Virus record (IMG/VR): IMGVR_UViG_3300025767_001455
Span: 1-21,402 of that record
DNA: 21,402 nucleotides
Reading direction: 5' to 3' (one strand)
DNA from: a virus
Part shown: positions 6,517 to 15,698 of the stretch, piece after piece
How the letters are laid out: each line of letters opens with the position of its first letter
Position numbering within the stretch: position 1 is the first letter of the stretch
The notes under the pieces: generated by a model
The model's database searches: none
The model's input: the letters and a program-made list of their open reading frames with translations, nothing else
What the model was told of the DNA's origin: nothing
Made by a program: the position numbers and the translations under genes

Positions 6517-9500
6517 ATGGCTGATCTTGGTAGCATCATTCTGCGTAGAGGAACTACGGAAGAACGACTAGCATTTGTTCCACTCAAAGGCGAAATTATA
6601 TATGACACCGAGCTTAAACAAGTATTTGTAGGCGATGGTGAGACATATGGTGGCAATAACGTATTCAATGAACAACTTGTTGTTGACAATGATAATAATT
6701 TAAGAGCAGGAGATAATCTTGCTATTATTATTGATGATACAGGTGCAGCTAAAAGTTTAAGATTACCTGGTGGCGATAAGAAGGATCGTCCTAATCCAGT
6801 AGCAGGTACACTACGTTATAATACTAACGACAAAGTAGTCGAGTATGCAGATGGTAACGAATGGTTCTTTTTAAATAAAACTGTTATCAACGGTGATGTA
6901 ACAGAACTGTATGTTAGTCTTGATGGACACGATGATAGACGATACGGCGTCCAGCGTGGCCGCAGTTGGGGAACAGCATTTAGAACTGTAAACGCAGCGA
7001 TGCGATTAGCAGAAGATATTATTAATGCTAATCCGCAAACTGAAAACTTTGTTAACGAAGAACAGCCAATCAAAACAAAACAGGTATTAGTACACGTAGC
7101 TAGTGGCATCTACGAAGAACATCTCCCTATCAAAGTTCCTGAGAACACAAGTATATTTGGAGCAGGCCAACGCCGTTGTACTATTAGGCCTAAGATAGGT
7201 GTTCCTAGTGAAAGTCCTTGGGCTAGAATAAGATTTTGGAGAGAAACTGAAGAATACCCTAATGGTTATTTTGGATACCATTATCTAACAGATCCTAGAA
7301 GTGAATATTCTACGCCAAACGATAACATCAATAACGATGTATTTTTGTGTAACAGTACAAACTGGTTTCACGACTTCTCAACAGACAAACATTCGAGCTT
7401 TGCATTTGTGCTTGATCCTGAAGGACAGATTTTAACCAAGTCGCCGTATCCACATACAGGTGCTTGTTTCCCTAAATCAAGTTATGATGTCGATCCTTAT
7501 CAAGTAGGATTTCACGGCGGCATATTTGCAGACGGATTCAGCGGTAACCAAGAATTTAATATAGACACAATCGGCGGCGATAATCTAAGTATGGTTGCCA
7601 GTGGCTTTTGGCGCAAGCCTAATATGCCAACAGCATTCTATGCAGACGGTAATAGATATCAAGCGCAGAGTGTAGAAGCACCTGACGATGCAAGAGTAAA
7701 TGCAACTGCAATACTTACTGCTAACAAAGAGTTTATTCAAGAAGAAACAATTGCATATGTAAACAATACATATCTATTTGAATATGATAGAGCTAAATGC
7801 AGACGTGACCTACAGTTTATTTTAAAAGCATCAAGCTACGATAGTATATTAGGTACTAACTACTTTGGAAGAATATCAGCGTTAGCTTATACTAGACCTA
7901 ATAGTGCATATGTGTTAAGTGATCAACTTGCTCCAACAATAGGCGGACTTAACTATGCAAAAGGACAAGCTAATACAGCATTGAGTAGTATTACTTCTGT
8001 ACAACAATCTAATACTGCATTGTTTGATGATGTAATTGATGTATTACAAAATGGTGCTGCTAATGTAGATGCATTAGTTTTTCCAGACACTGTTTATGAT
8101 GATGCAAAAGATTATGCAAAACAAATTATTGCAGCAAACAAAGAATTTATTAAAGCAGAAACAGTAAGTTGGATACAACAAAGAATAATAAATGAAGTTT
8201 CTCCCTTCACTGCTGATTATGTTTATGATCAAGACAAGTGCAGAAGAGATATTGATTTCTTATTAGACGCACTTCAATTTGATTTGAGCTTTGAAGGTAA
8301 CACAGCAATTAAAGAAGTTGCTAATAGTTATTGGAAAGGCATTACAAGTCAAATACCTACGCAGATACAACAACACGTATCGACATTTGCATTTATAAGA
8401 TCAATTATAGATACTATAATGCGTAATCAAGTGTTTACTGTAGAAAATAAACAACAGGTAGAAATTCCACAAGTAACAATAGAAAGTCCCACAGTATCTG
8501 AATCACTTATTACTCGAGCTCAAGACTTAATCACAGTAGTAGAAGAAGTTGTACAATACGGCACAAATTATGCACCACTAACTGTTGCTCCAAACTTTGA
8601 TGCATTACTACTTAATACACCTCCAGCATACGTTACAGCACTAGAACAGAAATTAGCACTACGTGATAGTTTTGTTGCAGCGTTTCCTGCAATAATTGAC
8701 AGCACTATTAATTTTATTGACACTGCTTACAGTAGTTTTGTTTACGATGAGGATACGTGTCGTAGAGATGTAGGACTTATTGTGGATGCAATGATTCACG
8801 ACTTGACCTACGGTGGTGAAAGTGAAACTTGTGAAGCAGCAGCAACCTACTTTGAAACAGGCTCAACTGTAATTGCAGATCAAGAAGCAGAAACAGTTGA
8901 TGCAATTAATAAAGCACGAGACGTTGCACTTGCTTGTATAGCAGGAACCATTGTAACTCCCTTACAAACTACTGTAACACAAACTAATGGCCTGGCTGCT
9001 GCTGAAGCAGGTACTGATGTTATTGTTACAGACTTGTTTGGTATAATAACTAATCTAGTAACTAATTATGTTGCAATAAAGGCCGCACACGATCTAGTAC
9101 TTGCTAACATCGAGTGGATACAAGACGAAGTTATAGCATACACAAATACTACATACTCATCTTTCGTATACAATCAAGAGTTATGTCGTAGAGATACAGG
9201 ATTTATTGTTGCTGCTATAGCAAACGACTTGTTTGGTGGTAAGCGCAGAAGTGTCGAAGCAGGGCGTAGTTATTACAGGGGCGTAAGTTCGTTAGGTGAT
9301 CCTAGCGTAGCAATTGGAGCACAGTTAACAGAAACACTAGATGCTAACAACTATGCAAAATACCTAATAAGACAAGTACTCGGCAACGAAGCACCTACTA
9401 CAACTTATCAATCTGCTACTACACAGACAATTGATCTTACAAAAACTGTAAGCGAAACAACTAAATTATTAGCTGATAGTTTATATGATCTTGTATTAGA

Positions 9501-12500
9501 CATTATGGAAAACGGCGAGACACAAGGTCCGCAGAGTCTACCTAAATACAAAATTAACATAAGCTCTGAAACACCATTGCTGCCAGCATTAGCGAATAGA
9601 AACCTAACAATGATTACAGCAGGTAACAAATCCTTTGTTGCAACTGACTGGACAATGTTTGGTAACTTAGGTTACGGTGTACTTGCAAGAAACAATGCAC
9701 GATGCGAGCTTGTTTCTATATTCACATATTATTGTGGATACACATATAAAGCAGAAAGTGGATCAGAAGTACGTTCACTTAACGGATCTAGTTCTAATGG
9801 TATATACGGTTTAGGCGCAGAAGGACGTAACCCGTTTGAGGTTCCAGTATATGCTACTACAGTAAACGAAACAGTATTTGTTGCACAAGCTGATAACACC
9901 GTAACAGGAGATAACCTACGTGGCGACTTACAAATTGTAATTAAGAATGAACAGGGATACAACGGTGGCCCCGCAGAGTTCTTTAATGTCATGGTTGCAC
10001 AAGTATCGCATGGTGGCGAGACTGGCGATGTAAGTTATGAAATAGGCAACTTCAATGGTAACAAATTAAACATCAGAGGATCAGCGCAAGGCTTGCTTGC
10101 TGATATTCCAGACGGTGCAGATATTACTATTCGCTTGCTACAAGAATACGAAATTGATACTGACAAAGATATTACTAACCTATTGCTAGGAGCAGCATTA
10201 CAATATGACGATGACCCTAATCAAGGTTATAGAATTATTCAAGTTACTCCTAATGAACTAGTAAACAATAGATTCGCTATTAGAGCATTGCCTACCCTAA
10301 ATCACTTAGGTGTAGTTGTAAACGGTGGTGGAAGTAATGTGGGCCCAGGCGTAAATCAATTTACAATTAATGCAATTGGATATACTGCTGATCGTTTAGT
10401 TAATAGACGTTTAGGTTACAAAGGAACAATCTATAGGGTAACAGCATACGACGAACTTACAAACGTTATTACGTTAGATCAAAATCTAACAGCTGAACTA
10501 ATTGATCAAGAAAGTGTTAGACTAAGTCCTGCACCAGGTGCAACTGGAAGTATATTTACTGACTTCTCTGTTGTTAAAGCAGGTAACCATGACATGCTTG
10601 ATATTGGTACTGGTGCGTATGAAGATTCTAATTATCCAAGAGAACTGTATGGTCCTCCAACAAGAAAACCTGCACAGTCACAAGAAGTAACTGAAGTTGC
10701 ACCAGGGCGTGTGTTCTTTGTTACTAACGACCAAGATGGTAACTTCCGTGTAGGTGATTACTTCCGTGTTAACCAAGGTGACGGTAGTGTTAGTTTCTCA
10801 GCTAGTATTGCTCTAAGTAACCTTGATGGTTTAGGATTTACACGTGGTGTCACAGTTAACGAATTTAGTCCTGACAGTGACATGTCAGACATCAGTGACG
10901 AAGCGTTACCAACAGAACAAGCTGTTGTTAATTACATAAACAAACGTCTTGGACAGAATCAAGACGGTATAAAGGTTGGCCTGGCAAGACTTGGTGCCGG
11001 TACACTTATGCTCGATGGAAGTCAAGCAATGGAAGGTGACTTAGATTTAGACAATAATAATATTGTCAATCTTGGAACGTTGAACACTACTAATATTGAT
11101 GCAGCATCAACCGACACCGACAATCTAGTTGTTAACACAGGCGCAATAATTCAAAGCGCACAGATTAGTGTACTTACAAATCAACGTCTAGTTATTGCAG
11201 GAGCAAGCGGCGTTCTTGCTGACAGTGGAAACTTAGTCTTTGATGGCACTAATTTAACAGTTACAGGCAATCAAACAGTAACAGGAGCATTAACAGTTCA
11301 AGGTGTTACTACTTTCTCTCAAATGGAAGTAGACAATCTAACTGTTAAAGGAGCAATATTTGGTGGACCGCTTAACACTGATGATATCCGTATTGCAGGT
11401 AACAGACTACAAACTACAGCATCAAATGCAGACGTAGAATTGTTTGCTAACGGTACTGGTCATATTGCTTTACTGAATGCAACTGACGTTACTGGAAATT
11501 TAGACGTAACCGGAACAGTTAGCGTAAGCTCTAAACTAAACGTGGACGGACAATCTACTCTTGCAAGTCTTAACATTGAAGACCTAACAGCAACACGTAT
11601 TCCTTATGTAGGAACTAACGGTGAGCTAGAAGATAATGTAGATTTTACACTTACATTTGGCAATGATGGCTTAGGCAACGAGACTACAAATATTACTCTA
11701 ATAGGACATCAAATAGTAAACGGTAGCATTACAGTTGATGATATTGTAATTGATGAGGATACCATAGAAATGAATGGCCAGCGCATCTATGGTGCAGGCT
11801 CAAGTGCATTAGGAACAATATATCTTATCCCTGGATACACAGGAACAAACTTAGGTGATGTAGAAATATTTGGCAACCTAAGTGTTACTGGTACAGTTAA
11901 TACTACAGACGTTGGACTTGAAAATACACAAATTAACGGCAACTTAACAGTATTTGGAAATACAACATTTGGAGATCAAATAACTGATGGCGTCACGTTT
12001 ACAGCTCGTGTTAATAGTGACATACTTCCACTAACAGATAGCGCACACGACTTAGGTACTGACGGCGCAGGCGGATTAGCTTACAGATGGGCAAATGTTT
12101 ACGCAGATAACTTTGACAGTTACAACTTAAACCTACGAGAAGCAGGCGACATTAGTGTTTTTAATAGTGCAGGCACTCCTTTAGAAACATTTGCTGTAGA
12201 TGGCGCAACTGGATTTGTTGAGTCTACAGGCGGCCTAGAAATTACATATTCTGGTGATATAAGAATATACGACAGTGCAGAAACTCCAGCTGTTACATTT
12301 GAAGTAGACGGTGCTACCGGTGACGCCAGCTTTGCAGGCGATGTGCAAATAGACGGTAACTTAACTGTTACCGGAACAGTATTGAGCGATCTAAGTATTG
12401 AAGATAACATAATTGTTCTTAACAGCAATTATACTGGTACCCCTAGTGTTGACGGACTAAATGCTGCAATTGAAGTAGAGCGTGGAGCAGGCACAAACGT

Positions 12501-14520
12501 AGACATACGATGGAACGAAACTACAGACAGATGGCAAATCACAAATGATGGCGCAGTATACGGTGACATAAGAACTGCTGCTGAAATAGCAGACGATATT
12601 GCAGCAGCTAGAAGTGACTCACTAGCATTCGGTACAACTACAGGTATAATAACACTAACAAGAGGCGACGAATCTACTGCTACAGTTGATATAGACGGAC
12701 GTTACGTATTAGACACTGGCGACTCGATGTCAGGTGCATTGACAATTAGTGTCGCCGACATTCTTAATAGTGCTAACACTGACCTGTTATATTTAAAAGG
12801 TGTAACAGCAGATATTGGTGCAACACCGATGAGTGTAGGTATTGCATTTGAAATTGAAGATACTAATAATTCTACTAACTTGTCAAGAATTAGAAGTGCG
12901 GCAGTTAATGCAGCTACTTACGGTGACGATGACGAAGCAGCAAGTAATTTAATATTCAGTACAACTAATGCAGGTGTTGAAGCTGATCACGTAATCATAA
13001 CAGGTCGCGGTGAGGTAGGATTTGGCGGACAACTTAATCCTACTGCTACTGTTGACATAACTGGAACATTAAAAGTTTCTACTACTGCAAGCATAGGTAC
13101 AACTTTAACAGTTAATACTATTAACGAACTTACAGCAGACAATGGAGTTAGTGTTGAAGGAGTACTATTAAAAGATAGTAAAGTAAATGTTGATACAATA
13201 ATATCTCAGTCTGCTAATACAGATTTATCACTAAGTGGTAATGGTACTGGCATTGTTAAGATTTCTGATAGTTTAGGTGTTGATTCAATTACAGCATATA
13301 CTAACAATACTAATCTTTCATTAAGCGGTAAAGGCACTGGAGTAGTAGCAATTACTTCTACACTAAATGTTGATAGTATTGATTCAAGAACTACTAACGC
13401 TAATCTTATTTTAAGCGGTAACGGAACTGGTGTTGTTAGAGTTAATGACGACTTAGAAATTAACGGCACTGTTAAAACAAATACTATTACAACCTATGCA
13501 GCTGATACTGATCTAACACTGACTGCTAACGGAACTGGTAAAGTTTACGTCAATGACACATTTGATGTTAACGGAACTATAAGTGCTACAGCTATTACTT
13601 CCGATTCAATAAGTTCAGAAACTGTTAATACAGATTTAGAACTAAGCGGTAATGGTACTGGCAATGTTAATATTTTAGATAGCTTAGATGTAAACAGTAT
13701 TAGTTCGTATAGTGCAAACACTGCATTGCAATTAAGCGGTAACGGAACAGGTAACGTGCAAATTACTGATTCGTTACAAGTTAATACTGTTGCAGCATAT
13801 ACGCTCAATGCTGATCTTACATTAAGTGGTAGCGGTACTGGTGCAGTAAAAGTCACCACAGCATTTTATGTTGATACGATTGAATCAAGAACGACGAACA
13901 CTAATTTAACACTAAGTGCAAACGGCACTGGCGTCGTTAAGGTAAGTGATGCTTTAGATGTTACAGGTAAAATTACATCTGACACTATAGAATCTCGCAC
14001 TACTGATACAGACCTAACACTAAGTGGCAACGGTACTGGCGTGGTTTATGTAAGTGATTCTCTTAAAACAACAGACATCACAACAGGCAACTCGGCAACA
14101 GCAGGTAGTATTACAGGTAACTGGAGTTTAACCACTGGATCACGTATGCAAGCAACCTACGCTGACTTGGCAGAAATTTACGCGACAGATCAAGAGTATG
14201 AAGTCGGAACGGTAGTAATGTTTGGAGGACACAAAGAAGTTACTATTGCCAATGAATATGCTACTACACGAATCGCAGGAGTGATATCTACAGATCCTGC
14301 GTTTATAATGAACAACACAGCAGAAGGACAACCTATTGCACTTAAAGGACGTATACCAGTTAAGGTAGAAGGTATAGTGCGCAAGGGCGATTTTATTGTA
14401 GCCAGTATCACACCTGGAGTAGGTATAGCAGTTGATAAGTACATCGGCGGCGCAATAATAGGCAAAGCTATTGAAGATAAAAATACACTTGGTGTAGAGT
14501 TGTTAGAGGTAAAAGTTTAA
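6517..14520 (+). CDS. Giant tail protein (2,667 aa): Mtd-type anchor, beta-helix, CRRD repeats, 30-residue C-terminal repeats
   Basis: A very large virion protein, probably a long tail fibre or baseplate-attached fibre. In order: residues 1-50, Mtd-type anchor (ILRRGT, then GEIIYD, VFVGDG); about 125-310, a pectin-lyase-like beta-helix (VSLDGHDDRRYG, ENTSIFGAG); about 400-940, four divergent repeats built on a C-R-R-D motif (Cys 428, 575, 748 and 890); about 1020-1110, another beta-helix stretch (GNLGYGVLARNN, RSLNGSSSNGIYGL); about 1395-1445, a conserved-looking module (FVTNDQDGNFRVGDYF, ALSNLDGLGF); about 1490-2230, many short Asn/Thr-rich beta units (GNLTVTGT); about 2231-2511, nine tandem repeats; and 2543-2667, a terminal domain starting TYADLAEIYATD. 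The mix resembles large structural proteins of T4-like marine phages. It overlaps the next gene by one base. Receptor unknown. Confidence 0.88.
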   Translation: MADLGSIILRRGTTEERLAFVPLKGEIIYDTELKQVFVGDGETYGGNNVFNEQLVVDNDNNLRAGDNLAIIIDDTGAAKSLRLPGGDKKDRPNPVAGTLRYNTNDKVVEYADGNEWFFLNKTVINGDVTELYVSLDGHDDRRYGVQRGRSWGTAFRTVNAAMRLAEDIINANPQTENFVNEEQPIKTKQVLVHVASGIYEEHLPIKVPENTSIFGAGQRRCTIRPKIGVPSESPWARIRFWRETEEYPNGYFGYHYLTDPRSEYSTPNDNINNDVFLCNSTNWFHDFSTDKHSSFAFVLDPEGQILTKSPYPHTGACFPKSSYDVDPYQVGFHGGIFADGFSGNQEFNIDTIGGDNLSMVASGFWRKPNMPTAFYADGNRYQAQSVEAPDDARVNATAILTANKEFIQEETIAYVNNTYLFEYDRAKCRRDLQFILKASSYDSILGTNYFGRISALAYTRPNSAYVLSDQLAPTIGGLNYAKGQANTALSSITSVQQSNTALFDDVIDVLQNGAANVDALVFPDTVYDDAKDYAKQIIAANKEFIKAETVSWIQQRIINEVSPFTADYVYDQDKCRRDIDFLLDALQFDLSFEGNTAIKEVANSYWKGITSQIPTQIQQHVSTFAFIRSIIDTIMRNQVFTVENKQQVEIPQVTIESPTVSESLITRAQDLITVVEEVVQYGTNYAPLTVAPNFDALLLNTPPAYVTALEQKLALRDSFVAAFPAIIDSTINFIDTAYSSFVYDEDTCRRDVGLIVDAMIHDLTYGGESETCEAAATYFETGSTVIADQEAETVDAINKARDVALACIAGTIVTPLQTTVTQTNGLAAAEAGTDVIVTDLFGIITNLVTNYVAIKAAHDLVLANIEWIQDEVIAYTNTTYSSFVYNQELCRRDTGFIVAAIANDLFGGKRRSVEAGRSYYRGVSSLGDPSVAIGAQLTETLDANNYAKYLIRQVLGNEAPTTTYQSATTQTIDLTKTVSETTKLLADSLYDLVLDIMENGETQGPQSLPKYKINISSETPLLPALANRNLTMITAGNKSFVATDWTMFGNLGYGVLARNNARCELVSIFTYYCGYTYKAESGSEVRSLNGSSSNGIYGLGAEGRNPFEVPVYATTVNETVFVAQADNTVTGDNLRGDLQIVIKNEQGYNGGPAEFFNVMVAQVSHGGETGDVSYEIGNFNGNKLNIRGSAQGLLADIPDGADITIRLLQEYEIDTDKDITNLLLGAALQYDDDPNQGYRIIQVTPNELVNNRFAIRALPTLNHLGVVVNGGGSNVGPGVNQFTINAIGYTADRLVNRRLGYKGTIYRVTAYDELTNVITLDQNLTAELIDQESVRLSPAPGATGSIFTDFSVVKAGNHDMLDIGTGAYEDSNYPRELYGPPTRKPAQSQEVTEVAPGRVFFVTNDQDGNFRVGDYFRVNQGDGSVSFSASIALSNLDGLGFTRGVTVNEFSPDSDMSDISDEALPTEQAVVNYINKRLGQNQDGIKVGLARLGAGTLMLDGSQAMEGDLDLDNNNIVNLGTLNTTNIDAASTDTDNLVVNTGAIIQSAQISVLTNQRLVIAGASGVLADSGNLVFDGTNLTVTGNQTVTGALTVQGVTTFSQMEVDNLTVKGAIFGGPLNTDDIRIAGNRLQTTASNADVELFANGTGHIALLNATDVTGNLDVTGTVSVSSKLNVDGQSTLASLNIEDLTATRIPYVGTNGELEDNVDFTLTFGNDGLGNETTNITLIGHQIVNGSITVDDIVIDEDTIEMNGQRIYGAGSSALGTIYLIPGYTGTNLGDVEIFGNLSVTGTVNTTDVGLENTQINGNLTVFGNTTFGDQITDGVTFTARVNSDILPLTDSAHDLGTDGAGGLAYRWANVYADNFDSYNLNLREAGDISVFNSAGTPLETFAVDGATGFVESTGGLEITYSGDIRIYDSAETPAVTFEVDGATGDASFAGDVQIDGNLTVTGTVLSDLSIEDNIIVLNSNYTGTPSVDGLNAAIEVERGAGTNVDIRWNETTDRWQITNDGAVYGDIRTAAEIADDIAAARSDSLAFGTTTGIITLTRGDESTATVDIDGRYVLDTGDSMSGALTISVADILNSANTDLLYLKGVTADIGATPMSVGIAFEIEDTNNSTNLSRIRSAAVNAATYGDDDEAASNLIFSTTNAGVEADHVIITGRGEVGFGGQLNPTATVDITGTLKVSTTASIGTTLTVNTINELTADNGVSVEGVLLKDSKVNVDTIISQSANTDLSLSGNGTGIVKISDSLGVDSITAYTNNTNLSLSGKGTGVVAITSTLNVDSIDSRTTNANLILSGNGTGVVRVNDDLEINGTVKTNTITTYAADTDLTLTANGTGKVYVNDTFDVNGTISATAITSDSISSETVNTDLELSGNGTGNVNILDSLDVNSISSYSANTALQLSGNGTGNVQITDSLQVNTVAAYTLNADLTLSGSGTGAVKVTTAFYVDTIESRTTNTNLTLSANGTGVVKVSDALDVTGKITSDTIESRTTDTDLTLSGNGTGVVYVSDSLKTTDITTGNSATAGSITGNWSLTTGSRMQATYADLAEIYATDQEYEVGTVVMFGGHKEVTIANEYATTRIAGVISTDPAFIMNNTAEGQPIALKGRIPVKVEGIVRKGDFIVASITPGVGIAVDKYIGGAIIGKAIEDKNTLGVELLEVKV
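7720..9320 (+). repeat. Four divergent CRRD repeats inside the giant tail protein
   Basis: Each copy reads roughly: an I-x-x-E-or-D start, an aromatic/Thr stretch, Y-D/N-x-x-x-C-R-R-D, then a hydrophobic helix with D-L or similar and a Y-x-x-G end. The Cys codons are at 7798, 8239, 8758 and 9184, so the spacing is 147, 173 and 142 residues. Copies are strongly diverged at DNA level, which means old duplication under selection for the protein motif. Confidence 0.75.
13207..14052 (+). repeat. Nine tandem ~90-bp coding repeats (LSGNGTG units)
   Basis: Nine copies of N-T-x-L-x-L-S-G-N-G-T-G-x-V-x-V follow each other. The Asn codons of the NGTG turn (or equivalent position) are at about 13240, 13330, 13420, 13528, 13651, 13741, 13831, 13921 and 14029. 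Spacings are 90, 90, 108, 123, 90, 90, 90 and 108 bases, so the base unit is 30 residues with insertions of 6 or 11. A tenth, diverged copy (FANGTGHIAL) lies near 11445. This is beta-structured fibre shaft sequence and not a CRISPR array. Confidence 0.85.
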
Positions 14521-15443
14521 TGCCAGAAGTAGTAAGAGCTGAATCAGATGCACACGTAGGACACGACAGTCCTACTCCGAGTCCGTTCCATCAAACAAAC
14601 TACAAGGCAGGACAATCAACTGTATTTGTAAATACCAAAGCAGTTATACGCAAAGGTGATACAACTGATTGCGGAGATCCTGCAGAAGGCGCATCGGACA
14701 ATGTTTATGCTGAAGGTAAACTGGTACACAGAAAAGGCGATGCTACAAAAGGTCATGCGAGCTTTGTAGCGAACAGTGCTAAAACGGGATCGCCTAACGT
14801 GTTTGCTAATAACCTAACAAATGTTGCAATCAACATTACTCCGGAGCACGAAGCATATTTACGAAGCGGTGCATCAACAAGAGTTGCGCAAGGCGAATTA
14901 CTTGAGTACGGTGATGGTGGCATTAGAAACGGCGACGGGGAATATCTTTCAAACAATACAAGTCCAGTGAACGGTGTTTCTGGTCCACAAAATGCACAAT
15001 CAGGAAACGTAGATAGACCAAGTACCTTTGAACGTGTATCAGATCCTGCACTAAATTTCCTTCCGCATACTGATTCAAGAATACAGCCCGAGTTGAGAAA
15101 TATTTTAATTAGGATTGCACGATCATGGGGGCAGAATCTTACTATTACAAGCGGATATCGTAGTCCGGCATATAATGATAGTGTTGGAGGTGCAAGCGGT
15201 AGTTTACACATGCAAGGTAAAGCAGTAGATATTGTAATGAGTTCATATAGCACATCAGACAGAGCAAGATTTATTGAAATAGCAATCAACGAAGGCGCTC
15301 AAGGTATAGGTGTATACAATACATTTACGCACGTTGATATCGGCCGCAAACGTGCATGGGGATCAAACGGCAGTAGAAGCAGTTTACCTAACTATCCGTG
15401 GGCGCAACCAGTGTTAGCAAGATACGGTTACGCAACCAGTTAA
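14520..15443 (+). CDS. Tail-tip protein: PAAR-like N-terminus fused to an M15 D-Ala-D-Ala peptidase
   Basis: A 307-residue protein likely to sit at the tail spike tip and cut peptidoglycan cross-links as the tail enters. Residues about 1-100 have the PAAR-like look of repeated short beta units: PTPSPFH, AVIRKGDTTDCGDPA, KLVHRKGDATKGHASF. Residues about 185-300 are a peptidase M15 domain: SGYRSPAYN, then SLHMQGKAVDI, giving the zinc ligands H230 and D237 (H-x6-D), and THVDIG with H271 and D273. The linker (about 105-185) is low-complexity Gly/Asn/Ser. The ATG shares its A with the stop of the giant protein, tying it to the tail operon. A classical lysis endolysin is less likely given the PAAR-like part and absence of a holin next to it. 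Confidence 0.85.
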   Translation: MPEVVRAESDAHVGHDSPTPSPFHQTNYKAGQSTVFVNTKAVIRKGDTTDCGDPAEGASDNVYAEGKLVHRKGDATKGHASFVANSAKTGSPNVFANNLTNVAINITPEHEAYLRSGASTRVAQGELLEYGDGGIRNGDGEYLSNNTSPVNGVSGPQNAQSGNVDRPSTFERVSDPALNFLPHTDSRIQPELRNILIRIARSWGQNLTITSGYRSPAYNDSVGGASGSLHMQGKAVDIVMSSYSTSDRARFIEIAINEGAQGIGVYNTFTHVDIGRKRAWGSNGSRSSLPNYPWAQPVLARYGYATS

Positions 15444-15446
15444 TGG

Positions 15447-15475
15447 TTGACTTCTTCTAACAACTCATATATAAT
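15447..15475 (+). promoter_or_regulatory. Sigma70-type promoter for the dadA-glyA operon
   Basis: TTGACT at 15447-15452 and a perfect TATAAT at 15470-15475 are separated by 17 bases. It begins three bases after the stop of the tail-tip gene and stands 30 bases before the start at 15505. No terminator separates it from the late block, so this operon can also be read from upstream late transcription. Confidence 0.85.
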
Positions 15476-15504
15476 TAACTTAACATTATTAAAGGAGATC
15501 TATA

Positions 15505-15687
15505 ATGACACAACCAACCCACGAAGAAATCGTATTGGCATTTAACAACTACTTGAAAGAGCATGCCTCTTTCGAAGAAAAAGGCGTAAAGGCAGCAGCT
15601 ACTCGCGCACGTACAGCACTTGGTGATCTAGGCAAACTTACTAAAGAACGCCGCAAAGAGATCATTGAGAAAAAGAACGCAATGTAA
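15505..15687 (+). CDS. Small basic helical protein, possibly nucleic-acid-binding
   Basis: A 60-residue, mostly helical protein behind a strong SD (AAAGGAGA, about 15490-15497). The N-terminal third (THEEIVLAFNNYLKEH) is a mixed-charge helix. The C-terminal half is Lys/Arg/Ala-rich (VKAAATRARTALGDL, KERRKEIIEKK), a pattern resembling the Hc1-like histone H1-type basic domains of some bacteria. DNA binding or a role as a small transcription or packaging helper is possible but not shown. It is the first gene of the sigma70-driven operon with dadA and glyA, 11 bases ahead of dadA. Confidence 0.7.
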   Translation: MTQPTHEEIVLAFNNYLKEHASFEEKGVKAAATRARTALGDLGKLTKERRKEIIEKKNAM

Positions 15688-15698
15688 TAAAATAAAAT

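Noticed and set aside
13206-13859. Minus-strand repetitive open frames
   Set aside because: They are shadows of the 90-bp coding repeats of the giant tail protein.
13207-14052. CRISPR array
   Set aside because: The regular spacing comes from in-frame protein repeats with diverged DNA; there are no identical repeats or unique spacers and no cas genes.
14753-15289. 178-codon open frame on the minus strand
   Set aside because: It mirrors the PAAR/M15 coding frame, shows no domain, and every supported gene here is on the + strand.
15444-15504. Glycine riboswitch before the dadA-glyA operon
   Set aside because: The leader after the promoter is only about 25 bases, too short for any riboswitch aptamer.
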